Shown: positions 40,715 to 51,130 of the stretch, one piece after another | Layout of the letters: every line of letters starts with the position of its first letter | How positions within the stretch are numbered: position 1 is the first letter of the stretch | Notes under the pieces: model-generated | What the model was told of the DNA's origin: nothing | What the model saw: the letters and a program-made list of their open reading frames with translations, nothing else | Databases searched by the model: none | Source: Symbiodinium natans | Taxonomy: Eukaryota; Sar; Dinophyceae; Suessiales; Symbiodiniaceae | Assembly (NCBI GenBank): GCA_905221605.1 | Contig: CAJNDS010002308.1 | Coordinates: 1 to 64,000 of the forward strand | DNA length: 64,000 bases | Reading direction: 5' to 3' | Position numbers and translations under genes: made by a program

Positions 40715-40900
40715 ATGAGAAGCCGCACAGTCTTCATGGAGGCCCTGTGGCACACCCCTGCAGCACCCAGCGGAGGGCTGTCCGGGCCTCCCCCAGCGCG
40801 CTTGTATGTCGCTCGAACGCAGGGCGATGTTGCGTTAGTCCTTAACGAGGTTCGAGAGAAGCACTTCCGGCTTCGCCAAGCCCCGAACCCAACGTCCTAA
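40715..40900 (+). CDS. Hypothetical 61-codon ORF
   Basis: ATG 40715 (after CATC) to TAA 40898 with no repeat-derived residues. About 68% of third positions are G/C. The peptide ends with VALVLNEVREKHFRLRQAP. The surrounding 40.70-41.04 kb is unique. Could be a small gene or first exon; family unknown. Confidence 0.35.
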   Translation: MRSRTVFMEALWHTPAAPSGGLSGPPPARLYVARTQGDVALVLNEVREKHFRLRQAPNPTS

Positions 40901-41959
40901 GACCTGAGGCATGTCAGCATCAACACTCCTAGTCGTTGCGGTTTGTGGTCCAGGGGCTGAGTGTGTGACCCCAAGTGTGTCCAAGGGCATCAAAGATAAG
41001 GCCCGGGGAGTTCCCGGACTTGTTTGGGGCTTTCGAAGGGTAGGGTTCAGGGTTTAGGACTCAGGGTTTTATGGGTTTAGGGTTTAGAGGTTTTGGGGTG
41101 TTTAGGGTCGGCTGATTAGGGTGTAGGGTTGAGGGCTCAGTGTGTTTATGGGTGTAGGCTTCAGGCTTCAGGGCTCTACATTTTAGGGCTCTATGGTTTG
41201 TTTTGAATGTACACGTCCTTCAAGCTCCAGGCGTTTTCAGGGTTTGGGGTTTAGGGTTGCTTTATCTCACGACGTGGACTCGCAAATCCACAACCTTAGA
41301 CAGTGCGTAACCGCCTTCTTCGGTTAGGGCAGGGTTTCTGGCAGTTGAAAGTTTGTTAAGTTACGCTAAGCCGTGAACCCTGTTTTTGGGGATCCATGGT
41401 TTGAACTGCTCTCTGGCTGTTAGGGTAAGCCTTTCTGGACCTAAGCTCAGAATGCTAATGCTCAAGGGGTTAGATGGGTTTTAGGTTCTATCAAGGGATC
41501 AAGGCTCGTACCCCTAAGGTTGTTCCCCTAAAGGTTCGCCTTAATATGCTACGAATGTGGCCCTTCTACTGCCTTAAGGACCTCTAAACAGGATCCCCAA
41601 CACCCAGGGGTACACCCTAAACCCTAAACCCTAAACCCTAAACTCTAAACTCTAAACTCTAAACCCTACACCCTAAACCCTAAACAAGGTACAGAGAGAG
41701 ATTAAGGTTTACGGTCCTGGGTTGTGAGGTGGCTCTCCGGAAGCAACGGACCATGTTACAGGACCATGTGACGACCCTAAACCCTAAATCCCTAAACCCT
41801 AAACCCCTAAACCCCTAAACCCCTAAACCCCTAAACCCCTAAACCTAAACCCTAAACACTAAACCAAGAGAGAAGTGACGGGGAGCTTGGCCGGATAATT
41901 GTTGGCGCTAGCAGTGCTCGGCCAAACTGCCGTCGCACGTGCTGCGAAACCTTCCTGCT

Positions 41960-42175
41960 GGGTTGAACCCTAAACCCAAAACCCCAAACCCTAATTAAAC
42001 CCTAAACCCCAAACCCCAAACCCTAAACCCCAAACCCTAAACCCCAAACCCTAAACCCCAAACCCCAAACCCTAAACCCCAAACCCTAAACCCCAAACCC
42101 TAAACCCTAAGCCCCAAATCCTCAACCCTAAACCCCAAAACCCTAAACCCTCAACCACAAACCCTAAACCCCAAG
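41960..42175. repeat. Alternating CCCTAAA/CCCCAAA array
   Basis: Canonical and CCCCAAA units alternate, a pattern intermediate between the canonical arrays and the pure CCCCAAA blocks at 43.3 and 45.2 kb. Confidence 0.9.
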
Positions 42176-42251
42176 CAGCACAAACGACTTCTAGACCTGT
42201 CCCTGTGGCACCCCTTTCTCGTTTTAGGGGTCTTAGGTCCCGTAGAAGAAT

Positions 42252-42405
42252 CTAAGGCTAGTTTCATGGGACCTCAATGTGGTCCCTTAGCCTCTTTAAT
42301 GGGTTCTTGAATTGTGTAACCTATGTAAGGGGTATATAAGGGCTCCTTTTTACGAGGTGCCGTACTCTATAGGCATCCCTAATGTAGAGAACTACCCATA
42401 CAGTT
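42252..42405. mobile_element. Family A element, diverged
   Basis: CTAGTTTCATGGGACCTCAA, GGTCCCTTAGCCTC and AAGGGGTATATAAGGG match the 23.8 kb copy. Confidence 0.6.
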
Positions 42406-42504
42406 CCCTGGCAAGGTTGGTTTAGGGTTTGGGGTTTAGGTTTGGGGTTTGGGGCTTGGGGTTCAACCTGACAAGTCACCCCATCTCCACCATTAGGGAC
42501 CCCT

Positions 42505-42835
42505 GTTGGTTGTTGTTTGTTCTTTGTTGTTCGTTCTCTGCCGTTTGTTCTGTATGGTTTGTTCTTTGTTATTGTTATTGTTATTGTTCTTCGTGTTCCT
42601 GTTCCTCTTCTTACTCTTCTTGTTATTATTGTTCTTCTGGTTCTTGTTCTTGTTATTCTTCTTATAGTTCTTGTTCTTGTTCTTCTTATTCTTGTTATTG
42701 TTCTTTCTGTTCTTGTTCTTGTTATTGTTATTCTTGTTCTTGTTATTGTTATTATTGTTCTTGTTCTTGTCCTTTTTATTGTTCTGTTATTGCTGCTGTT
42801 GTTCTTGTTTGTGTTCTTGTTCTTGTTGTTGTGGC
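42505..42835. repeat. T-rich TTG/TTC/TTA repeat
   Basis: Over 300 bp of GTTCTT, GTTATT and CTTATT triplet-like units. Open frames through it are runs of Leu, Val, Phe, Cys or Ser and not evidence of a protein. It ends in ACAG, which could act as a long pyrimidine tract before an exon. Confidence 0.9.
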
Positions 42836-42961
42836 CTTCATGCCCCTGGTACAGTCAACTGCCGTCCGGAAAGCCCCTCAGCCCTAACCCCCGAAACTCT
42901 AAATCCTAAGCCCGAAACCCTACACCCTGGACCCGAAACCCTAAACCCTAGTAAATTACTA

Positions 42962-43081
42962 TACCCAGCTGCACAACCAGACCAGCGGACCAGCGACCGA
43001 GGAAAAGAGGTCGTCATCCATTGTGGGGCTATCCTGCAAACCCTACCCAAGCAAAACATGGCTTCGTGGTGTAAGATTCAG
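42962..43081 (+). CDS. Coding-like island (candidate exon)
   Basis: About 40 open codons of varied composition (for example RTSDRGKEVVIHCGAILQTL) between telomere-like blocks, in frame with the T-rich repeat upstream. No family is recognised. Confidence 0.3.
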
Positions 43082-43294
43082 GGTTCAGGGTTTAGGGTTC
43101 AGGGTTTATGGTTGAGGGGTACTTACGGAAAAGGGTTTAGGATTTCCATGTTGGGAGCGAAGGGTTCTTAGGCCCGAAGCCCGAAACCCTGGTGGACCCC
43201 TTTAGGGTTTTAGTTGAGTGCTTCGGCTAGTAGAGGGGCATAGGAACTTTCTTACCACTTGATCGCCCTAGAAACCTGGGAGACCCTAAACCCT

Positions 43295-43390
43295 AAAACC
43301 CCAAACCCCAAACCCCAAACCCCAAACCCCAAACCCCAAACCCCAAACCCCAAACCCCAAACCCCAAACCCCAAACCCCAAACCCTAAAC
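43295..43390. repeat. (CCCCAAA)n array
   Basis: About thirteen units of a single T-to-C variant, sharply bounded by canonical units. Confidence 0.95.
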
Positions 43391-43550
43391 CCTAAACCCT
43401 AAACCCTAAACCCTAAGGCACATTCTTACCTTTGTAAGGTTCGGGTTGCAGGGTTCACAGCTTCAACTTCTTCTAAGATTCACGTGTGCTCTCAAGTCGG
43501 GTGAGAAGGGTTTAGGGTTTAGGGTTTAGGGCTTGGGGCTTGGGGTTTAG

Positions 43551-43742
43551 GGAGATGGGCTCAGACCCGTTGGGCTAAGGGTGCACGGAAGCCCCAGAAA
43601 GGGTGCGCAGACTCTGGTGGATATAGAGCAACGCGCAAAGTGCCCCCAAGAAGGCTCTTTGCCTGGAGACCGTCCTGACACGGTGGTCCCGAACGGGTAC
43701 CCAAAATGGCCTCTCGGGCTCCTCAGTAGCCCTAAACCCTAA
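43551..43742 (+). CDS. 63-codon open segment, unknown protein
   Basis: Open from after TAG 43548 to TAA 43740 across the whole island between arrays. The peptide includes GAQTLVDIEQRAKCPQEGSL. Another frame is open for the first 41 codons. No ATG and no recognised family. Confidence 0.35.
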   Translation, partial: GDGLRPVGLRVHGSPRKGAQTLVDIEQRAKCPQEGSLPGDRPDTVVPNGYPKWPLGLLSSPKP

Positions 43743-44331
43743 ACCCTAAACCCTAAACCCTAAACCCCAAACCCTAAACCCTAAACCCTGAGACACAAAG
43801 GGCGCCCGTAGTTGAATATCTGCGCGAGGCACCCCCCACTTAGGCCCCCAGGATCTGATGGAAGGTCGTAGGGTCGAGGTGACTGGGGCTTAGGGTTTAG
43901 GGTTTGGGGTTTAGGGTTTAGGGTTTGGGGTTTAGGGTTTAGGGTTTAGGGTTTAGGGTGTGGGGCTTAGGTTTTAGGGCTTAGGGCTTGGGGCTTAGGG
44001 CTTGGGGCTTAGGGTTTTTAGTGTTTAGGGTCCAGGGGGTTTGAAGCGCGTGGAGGGCGTTTCGGCTTTTAGGCTCTCAGCTAAGTTCTCAGATGCGAGA
44101 CTCTAAGCACTGCATGCTTGGATCACTTTTCAGAAGCCCCACACCCTAAACCCTAAACCCGAAACCCTAAAAGCCCCTAAACCCTTCTAGGCTCTATATA
44201 ATTGAAAGCTATAAAGCAAGGCTAAAGAACAACCCAAGACTCAACAAACCCTGAACCTGATGCCCTAAACCCAAACCGTTTAAGGGGTTTAGGGTTTAGG
44301 GCTTAGGGTTTAGGGCTTAGGGTTTAGGGCT

Positions 44332-44451
44332 CTCTTTGGTGACCTTAAACTGCAAGACAAGAGGCTTGACTACAATACACCTCCCAAACTGGAGAAGGTT
44401 CCCCCGTGGCACTTCGGTGTATGGACTGAAGCCCTTAAACCCTTTTCCTAG
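44332..44451 (+). CDS. Coding-like island (candidate exon)
   Basis: 39 codons from the array edge to TAG 44449. Second positions are only about 36% G/C against 56% of first positions. A varied, Lys/Leu/Asp-rich peptide (for example GDLKLQDKRLDYNTPPKLEK). A family D element begins at the stop. No family is recognised. Confidence 0.35.
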   Translation, partial: LFGDLKLQDKRLDYNTPPKLEKVPPWHFGVWTEALKPFS

Positions 44452-44537
44452 CTAGGATAAGAGGGACCCTTACAAGGGAACCCAGGGACCTCATTGAGAG
44501 GGTCTATACTCAAGGGTCCCCCTAATCCTATCCCCTA
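44449..44537. mobile_element. Family D element
   Basis: GCTAGGATAAGAGGGACCCT at the left and GTCCCCCTAATCCTATCC at the right are inverted. 89 bp, the cleanest copy. Confidence 0.75.
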
Positions 44538-44569
44538 CCGTTGAACCCCTGCAACCGTTAAACCAACCC

Positions 44570-44690
44570 TAAACCCTAAACCCTAAACCCTAAACCCTAA
44601 ACCCTAAACCCTAAACCCTAAACCCTAAACCCTAAACCCTAAACCCTAAACCCTAAACCCTAAACCCTAAACCCTAAACCTAAACCTCCT
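44570..44690. repeat. (CCCTAAA)n array
   Basis: About seventeen units; another such array lies at 44830-44925. Confidence 0.95.
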
Positions 44691-44728
44691 TGCAACCGTA
44701 ATCGTGCTGGTTTTTTTTGAGCCCACAG

Positions 44729-44842
44729 AGGTCTGAGGCTGATTTCGTTCGAGCGGCGGGCTCGGGTTTACCACGGCTGCACCTGCGCGAGGGACTTCCA
44801 ACCTCAGCTAAGATTCAACCTGGTACTTCCCCTAAACCCTAA
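44729..44842 (+). CDS. Candidate exon after T-run and CCCACAG
   Basis: A run of eight T followed by GAGCCCACAG gives an acceptor-like AG at 44727-44728. The frame after it is open to the next array (peptide includes EADFVRAAGSGLPRLHLREG). Both flanks are CCCTAAA arrays. No family is recognised. Confidence 0.35.
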   Translation, partial: RSEADFVRAAGSGLPRLHLREGLPTSAKIQPGTSPKP

Positions 44843-44946
44843 ACCCTAAACCCTAAACCCTAAACCCTAAACCCTAAACCCTAAACCCTAAACCCTAAAC
44901 CCTAAACCCTAAACCCTAAACCCTAAAAGCCCCTAAACCCTTCTAG

Positions 44947-45063
44947 GTTCCTGTGAACAGAAAAGGGGTTCCAGGATCAGCTGCGATAACAGATGCCCTT
45001 ACGTATGCCGTAGACGCTGACCCCCTAAAGTCGTTACTTCCAGTAAGGAACGAGCGTATGTAA
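44947..45063 (+). CDS. Coding-like island with donor-like GTAAGG
   Basis: Open from after TAG 44944 to TAA 45061. CTTCCAGTAAGG places a donor GT at 45043. Peptide includes SAAITDALTYAVDADPLKSL. Third consecutive plus-strand coding-like island within 0.8 kb, separated by telomere-like arrays. Family unknown. Confidence 0.35.
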   Translation, partial: VPVNRKGVPGSAAITDALTYAVDADPLKSLLPVRNERM

Positions 45064-45179
45064 TCCACCTAACTCCCTCATTCCCTACTAGCAAAAAGTC
45101 CCTGCAACCCTTACGTAGGGTTTAGGGTTTGGAGTTACATCTAGGAACTGCCCCTAAACCCTAAACCCTGAACCCTAAA

Positions 45180-45460
45180 CCCTAAACCCTAAACCCCAAA
45201 CCCCAAACCCCAATGCCCAAACCCCAAACCCCAAACCCCCCAAACCCCAAACCCCAAACCCCAAACCCCAATGCCCAAACCCCAAACCCCAAACCCCAAA
45301 CCCCAAACCCCAAACCCCAAACCCCAAACCCCAAACCCCAAACCCCAAACCCCAAACCCCAAACCCCAAACCCCAAACCCCAAACCCCAAACCCCAAACC
45401 CCAAACCCCAAACCCCAAACCCCAAACCCCAAACCCCAAACCCTAACCCCAAACCCCAAA
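45180..45460. repeat. (CCCCAAA)n array
   Basis: About 38 units, nearly pure. Long Gly/Trp/Val or Pro/Gln/Thr frames through it are repeat translation. Confidence 0.97.
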
Positions 45461-45682
45461 CCAGATTTAGACAACAGGCTTTCGAGCCCAAGTTGCTGTC
45501 AAGCTGATCAAACTCCTGTCAGTCCCAACTTCCCACGCCCAAGGCCTCCCCAAACCTTAAACCCCATAACCTCATTCCTAAGTCCTGAACCCTAAACCCT
45601 AAACCCTAGCCCGTAAAACCCACAAAACGCTGAACCCTAAACCCTAACGCGTAAAACCCTAGACCCTACACCCTAAACCCCA

Positions 45683-45847
45683 GACCCTAGGCCTAGACAC
45701 CAGACGCCAATCCAGACAGCCGGCCCTAAAGTGTGGGGAGATCCTTTCGCACAGAGCGGTTGCCGCGGTTCTTTGAAAGCAGAGGCACCAGGGCTACATA
45801 AAGATGCTAGGATCCCAAAGCTCCTCCTGCCCTGCTTTCAGAAGTGA
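45683..45847 (+). CDS. 54-codon open segment (candidate exon)
   Basis: Open into unique sequence to TGA 45845. The end overlaps CCCTGCTTTCAG, an acceptor-like site after which other frames are open. Peptide includes GSLKAEAPGLHKDARIPKLL. No family is recognised. Confidence 0.3.
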   Translation, partial: DPRPRHQTPIQTAGPKVWGDPFAQSGCRGSLKAEAPGLHKDARIPKLLLPCFQK

Positions 45848-46019
45848 AGGGCGTCTCGTGCACAGACATCTTGCTTATGCAGACGCGCACGTGGGTCTGA
45901 GTCCCACTCGCTTGGGATCCTCAGAGTAAGGTTTTGGGTTTAGGGTTTAGGGTCTAGGGTTTAGGGTTTAGGGTCTGGGGCTTAGGGCTTTGGTTGAGGG
46001 TTGAGGGTTGCTTGGATTC

Positions 46020-46440
46020 CCAGTGGACGCTTTGTTCTCCATTTGTTTTAGTCGCTCCGTTTTTCATTTTGTGTTCTCCGTATTGCTTTGCTTTTCTTAG
46101 TGTTGTTACTAATGAGACTGGTTCAGTGTTTGAATGTTATTCTGGTTTTTGTCAATACTAGTGTTCGTGTCACCATTGGTACTTTCATTGTTAGTATTGT
46201 TGTTTTTGATTGCTTCCATTGTTGTTATTACTGTTTTGACTGACTAGCATGACTGAGGTTAAATATGTCTTTATCATTGTTATGATGTTTACCACTATTT
46301 TGCCCCGTGTGGTCGCGAATGACTGTTCTTCGTGTCGTTGTCATGATGGTCAATAGCGACGGCGTTTCATTCTTCAACAACTATCATGGTTGCTACCTGT
46401 GCTATTGTTGTTGTTCTTGTTGACCAGACCTAGCTTGTCC
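46020..46440. other. T-rich unique region
   Basis: About 420 bp rich in TTG and TTGTT with no clear open frame and no telomere-like units. Reminiscent of a decayed relative of the 42.5 kb T-rich repeat. No gene seen. Confidence 0.6.
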
Positions 46441-46802
46441 TGCGGGCGTCCACAACCCTAAACCTTAAGTCCTAAACTCTCAACCCTCAATCTCAAACAG
46501 GGTTTGGGGTGCACCCGACAACTCAAACCCTAGTTATACCCTGAACCCTAAACCCTGAATCCTAAACCCTAAACCCTAAACCCTAAACCCTAAACCCTAA
46601 ACCCTAAACCCTAAACCCTCAACCCTAGAGTTGCCGGCGCAGGAGGCTCAGAGGACCCACTCAGACAGACGTGAGACCCACTTCGCCGCACGGTAGCTAA
46701 CAAGCAGGGTTTAGGGTTTAGGGCTAGGGTTTAGGGTTTAGGGTTTAGGGTTAGGGTTTAGGGTTTAGGGTTTAGGGCTTAGGGTTTTGCCTTTGTCACC
46801 CC

Positions 46803-46885
46803 CTGGTTCATGGTAGAGAATGGGGGAATTAGGTAGCCCACAGACTCCCTTGAAGGGAATCCCCTCATTCCCTGCTACGAACCAG
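46803..46885. mobile_element. Element K, 83 bp hairpin element
   Basis: CTGGTTCATGGTAGAGAATG at the left is inverted at the right (CATTCCCTGCTACGAACCAG). Related motifs, including GTAGGGAATGAGGGAATGAG, occur at 36.37 and 45.08 kb. Confidence 0.75.
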
Positions 46886-47043
46886 CAAGTGGTTCAATCG
46901 GTACGTTACGACCCTCAAACCTAACCCGAAACCCTAACCCTAAACCCCGAGCCCTCAACCCTAAACCCTAAACCCTAAACCCCTAAACCCCTAAGCCCCT
47001 AAACCCCTAAACCCCTAAACCCTAAACCCTATAGAACCCCCGA

Positions 47044-47259
47044 ATGCCCACCAGTACTACATATTTGCATATTTTTGTTGGTCTTCTTGTTCAACTAGAT
47101 ATTCTTTGTCTGTTGTTTTTGCGGGGCGGGGGGGGGGGGGGGGGAAAGGTTCCCTGTCTGAACCTCTTTAAGCAAAAGGGTATAGGGTTTAGGGTTCAGT
47201 GTTTAGGGTTTGGGGTTTTAGTCCTAAGTTACCTCAGCCCTCAAGACTATCCCATCTAA
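47044..47259 (+). CDS. Hypothetical 71-codon ORF with hydrophobic N-terminus
   Basis: ATG 47044, then a hydrophobic stretch (HIFVGLLVQLDILCLLFL), a Gly run from a poly-G tract, and a telomere-like tail. The Gly run and tail argue against an intact protein; the first 30 codons could be an exon. Confidence 0.25.
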   Translation: MPTSTTYLHIFVGLLVQLDILCLLFLRGGGGGGGKVPCLNLFKQKGIGFRVQCLGFGVLVLSYLSPQDYPI

Positions 47260-47639
47260 CAAGGTAGCAAGTAGCAGCTCCCTCCTTGGTCTGGTGGACG
47301 GTTTTGAGGCTTCTTGGAATTTTGCGGGTTTTTGAACTTTGCGGGCTCCAGGTTTGAACCCTCGCCCCAAGTCCTAATGAAACCTCATAAAAGCCGAGAG
47401 AAATTTTGTCCGACACCCGGAACCCTGAACCCTGAACCCTCATTGTATGGGACCTTGGCCCAAACTCCCGAAATCCCGAAGATTCCTAAGAACCTGCAAG
47501 AACCCCTACGAACCCCTACGAACCCTCAACCGGTGCACCTGCCACTCTGGCTGAAACTTGGCCCGGTCCCATCAGCGCCCGGCGAATTTGCCTCCGAGGT
47601 CGCGGCGTCTCAGGGGTTTGGGGGCTTCAGGGGGTTGGG

Positions 47640-47765
47640 GTTTAGGGTTTAGGGTTTAGGGTTTAGGGTTTAGGGTTCAGGGTTCAGGGTTTAGGGTTTA
47701 GGGTTTAGGGTTTAGGGTTTAGGGTTTAGGGTTTAGGGTTTAGGGTTTAGGGTTTAGGGTGTCGC
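47640..47765. repeat. (TTTAGGG)n array
   Basis: About eighteen units with two TTCAGGG. Confidence 0.95.
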
Positions 47766-48018
47766 GGTTTAGCGGTTTGTGGATTTAGGGTTTAGGCTTG
47801 CGGGCCTTAGGGCTAGGCTAGAGGACAGTGCTCGGGGGTTGTCTTAGGGGTTAGGCTTGGACCTCGAAGTTTGCACAAGCAGGGCCTGGGTAGTTAGACT
47901 CGAATGCCCTTCGCAGCAAGAATCAATATTCAAGCCCTGCACCCTGGCCCTAAAAACCCGAAAACCCTGAGCCCTAAACCCCTAAAACCCTGGAACCCGA
48001 AAACCACCTAAACCCTTG

Positions 48019-48108
48019 GCCCTTAAGAGGCTCAGGTGCTCAACTGCAATCTGGGACAGTTTCAGGGTAGTGGCTTCGCTTGTCAGAGTCCGAAACCCTG
48101 AACCCTAA
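48019..48108 (+). other. 29-codon open segment (weak)
   Basis: Open to TAA 48106 in the next telomere-like block. Basic and hydrophobic peptide. Chance cannot be excluded. Confidence 0.2.
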
Positions 48109-48424
48109 ACCCTAAACCCGTCACGCCAAAAGTTTCTGTTTAGGGTTTAGGGTTTAAGGTATGGGGTTAGGGTTGAGGGTTTAGGGTTTAGGGTTTAGGG
48201 TTTAGGGTTTAGGGTTGCAGGTTTAGGATTAAGCTTCCGGAGCCACCTACCTGCTGTCCTCAACGTACAAAGGTCTTCGGACAGACGGTCTTGGAGCCCT
48301 CACTTCGCCTGAGCGGTAATCCTAAACCCTAAACCAAAACCCTAAACCCCAAACCCGAAACCCTAAACCCTTAGCCCGAAACCCTAAACCCTATATAAAC
48401 CCGAAACCCTATAGAAAGCTGCAG

Positions 48425-48511
48425 ATGGCGCCCCCTTCGCTTCGCTGCCTGCTGGCGGGCGTGGCCGTGGCTGCCAGCGCACGGATGCCCGGACTCACGC
48501 GCAAACCCTGA
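48425..48511 (+). CDS. Short ORF resembling a signal-peptide exon
   Basis: ATG 48425 to TGA 48509. The sequence MAPPSLRCLLAGVAVAASA has a basic residue, a hydrophobic core and an Ala-x-Ala end, as in secretory signal peptides. 22 of 28 third positions are G/C. It is flanked by telomere-like blocks, so it would be a first exon cut off from the rest of its gene. Confidence 0.35.
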   Translation: MAPPSLRCLLAGVAVAASARMPGLTRKP

Positions 48512-48603
48512 AGACCCTAGGTTTAGGGTTTAGGGTCTACGGTTCAGGGTTTAGGGTCTTGGGTTGAGGGGTTTAGGGTTTAGATTTTTGGGTGCAGGGT
48601 TCA

Positions 48604-48700
48604 TAATGAGAATTAGAAGTAGGGTTAAAATCCCCCAAATCAGGTTATAGCCATAGTCCCTACTTCTGACCCCAGTAGTAACGACCCATGAACGTCCCAG
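48604..48700. mobile_element. Element L, short inverted repeat
   Basis: AGAAGTAGGG and CCCTACTTCT are separated by about 36 bp in a unique, repeat-free island. Weakly MITE-like. Confidence 0.4.
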
Positions 48701-48830
48701 GAACCTTTTGGAGTTGAGTTTAGAGGTTGGCCTTTTGGGTTTCTGGTGCTTACCTACAAAGCCGATATCGTGCGTGCGTAATTATTAACCCCGAAACCCT
48801 AAACCCTAAACCCCACACCCCAATTAAACC

Positions 48831-48960
48831 CTATATGAAGCAGGGTTTATATTTCTGTTTTTGGTGAGTGTATATAAGGTTCCTTTCTAACATTGGTGAG
48901 TGTATATACCTGGTGTCCTTTTTGGGGGTACAAGAAATATATACCCTACTTCATATAAGC
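48831..48960. mobile_element. Element M, 130 bp inverted-repeat element
   Basis: CTATATGAAGCAGGGTTTAT (left) and ATACCCTACTTCATATAAG (right) are inverted. Inside, TTGGTGAGTGTATATA occurs twice. Both sides carry AATTAAACCC, a possible target duplication. Confidence 0.7.
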
Positions 48961-49484
48961 CCAAATTAAACCCAAAACCCTTAACCCGGTGGTAGGGTTT
49001 GTAGGGTGGGTAATTTGGGTGTAGAGGGCTATTACAGGGCTCAGAGCGCTTAAAGGGTTTGTAGGGGCGGCTCGTGGGTTTTGCAGGGGTTTTTACTGTG
49101 CCTGCAGGGCGTAGAGGGCTTACTGGGCTTACAGGGCGTCCCCAGGTTCTTGTAGGGCTTGTAGGGTTGTAGGGGCTTGCTTGTAGGGTGGTTTAGGGTT
49201 TAGGGTTTAGGGTTTAGGGTTTAGGGTTTAGGGTTTAGGGTTTGTAGGGTTTGCAGGGTTTGTAGGATTTGTAGGGTTTGTAGGGTTTCGGGTCTGGGGT
49301 TTCAGAGGGATGGAGATGATGGAGGGCCATCTTCATCAATCCAGACTTGCGAGGGGCAAGGTTTCAGGTTTGGGGTTTAGGGACGCGCAGGCAGCTTTCT
49401 TTCCCAATTCTTGGGATGTGTGGGTTGCGAAAGTAAGGGACCCCTAATAGAGACCCCCTAAATGGAAGGATTCCCTTGTAATAA

Positions 49485-49675
49485 GACCCAGTAAGGTACC
49501 CTGAACTCCGAAACCCCCTCAGATCAGATGTGCTGCCTTCTTCGCTCTTTGGCATCAAGTGCGTGGATAAATCAGACACCAAAGTTCTGATTGCATCAGC
49601 TTCCAACAAACCAGTCCGCAGAGGCCCCAGTATGCCCTTCATACAACCACCCACGCCCTTAACCCTAAAACCTTA
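49485..49675 (+). CDS. Open segment, strand uncertain
   Basis: About 62 open plus-strand codons (peptide includes FGIKCVDKSDTKVLIASASN). A minus frame of 96 codons overlaps the same bases. Neither has a decisive codon signature. Confidence 0.25.
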
Positions 49676-49835
49676 AACCTTAACTGGACCTTAACCCTAA
49701 ACCCTAAACCCTTAAAACTCAAAACTAAACCCTCGCAGTGACACTGTTCCCACTGTGTGTAAAGAATTTCGAACCTTTACAGGGCTACATGAGTTTAGGG
49801 TTTAGGGTTTAGGGTTTAGGGTTTAGGGTTTAGGG

Positions 49836-50114
49836 TTACATGCGTTTTGCCACTGCATTGAACCATGCTTGCGGGGAGCTGGGCTGCGCAATTGCCGGAA
49901 TTGCGATGACGCCACCCTGCTCTACACGAGCATTCCCATAGACCACGTCGAACTTTGTGTTTTCGCTGTATGAATGTGGATGTGTGGATGCCCTTGGGCA
50001 AGTGTCTGTGCCCCCGTGGAGCACAGCGAACGAGAAGGAGGGAAGTGATGCGCCTGTAAACCCTCTCGTTCCCTCATTTTGCTTCGCGGAGCTCGCTGAC
50101 ATCATGGCTCGCGC
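49836..50114 (-). CDS. Minus-strand ORF, possible exon with upstream intron
   Basis: An 89-codon ATG frame (ATG 50105) ends at a stop in the TTTAGGG array. Upstream on the minus strand CTTCATCTCAG is an acceptor (50115-50116) and CCCAGTAAGT a donor (50238-50239), defining a 125 bp intron. Peptide includes ENTKFDVVYGNARVEQGGVI. Other frames, and a plus-strand ORF at 50120-50374, compete for the region. Confidence 0.35.
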   Translation of the reverse strand, partial: ARAMMSASSAKQNEGTRGFTGASLPSFSFAVLHGGTDTCPRASTHPHSYSENTKFDVVYGNARVEQGGVIAIPAIAQPSSPQAWFNAVAKRM

Positions 50115-50289
50115 CTGAGATGAAGATTATTGGTGAGGCCCCTTCCCAAACGCTGTGGCCACCGCCATCAGCGGGATATAGCCCGTTTGAATTTGAGCTG
50201 ACCCCCACTGCCAGAGCATTTTGCATGGCCCGGACTTACTGGGTCTTTCGTCAATCTCCTTTGCTCCCAGTTCACGAGTGTGGGCAACA

Positions 50290-50398
50290 GGCCCTCAACC
50301 CCAAACCCCAGGCCCCAAACCCCAAACCCCAAACCCCAAACCCCAAACCCCAAACCCCAAACCCCAAGCCCTAAACCCTAAACCCTAAACCCTAAACC
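50290..50398. repeat. CCCCAAA then CCCTAAA array
   Basis: About eight CCCCAAA units change to canonical units, a boundary between variants within one array. Confidence 0.95.
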
Positions 50399-50879
50399 TA
50401 CCCACAGCCTGATGCATGACCGAAAGCAAAGCTAGGCCTGGCTGCTGATCGGCCACGCGGGTGACTCCCAAAGCTTCACAGGCCCGTGCGACTAGGGCTT
50501 AGTGTTTGGGGTTTAGGGTTTAGGGTTTAGGGCTTAGGGTTTAGGGTTTAGGGCTGAGGGTTTGGGGTTTAGGGTTTAGGGTTTAGGGCTTAGGGTTTAG
50601 GGTTTAGGCTGTCATTTTTGGGTGGAGGGTCTAAGGCTCTCAAGTGCTCTTTTTTTTGCCCCCTCCTGCATTGCCCCTCAATGCTCGCCCCTGTTCTCCT
50701 TCAGCCTAGAGAGCATCAAGGCTCCCCACAGCACCAACTCCTCAAAGTGTTTAGTGTTTAGGGTTTAGAGTTCCCTAAGCCCTAAGCCCTAAGCCCTAAA
50801 CTGGTTTAGGCAATAAGCTGTGTTGACTCCTGGGGGCCCTTCGCGCCGCGAGCACGACTTCGCATGGGCGCTTTTGAAC

Positions 50880-51130
50880 CTTGAAACTCCTCATTCCTGA
50901 GCCCTGAAACTCCTACAGCCCCAAGCCCTGAAACTCCTAAACCCGAATCCTTGACACTCCTCAAACCCTGAACCCTGAACCCGAAGCCCTGAAACTCCTA
51001 CAGCCCTAAGCCTGAAACTCCTAAACCCGAATCCTTGACACTCCTCAAACCCTGAACCCTGAACCCGAAGCCCTGACACTCCTAAACCCTAAGATCTGCA
51101 ACTCCTGCAACCCTGAACCCTCAACCCTGA
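50880..51130. repeat. Diverged CCCTGAAACTCCT-type repeat
   Basis: CCCTGAAACTCCTA-like units include two long near-identical blocks (about 50925-50990 and 51000-51060). A higher-order repeat built from telomere-like and CTCCT modules. Confidence 0.75.

Noticed and set aside
42429-42909. Hydrophobic ORFs of 130-152 codons that look like membrane proteins
   Set aside because: The Leu/Val/Phe/Ser/Cys runs come from the TTG/TTC/TTA repeat; all three frames look alike.
45175-45507. ORFs of 77-100 codons in the CCCCAAA array
   Set aside because: Pure repeat translation. The same holds for the ORFs at 56247-56624 and 24933-25145.
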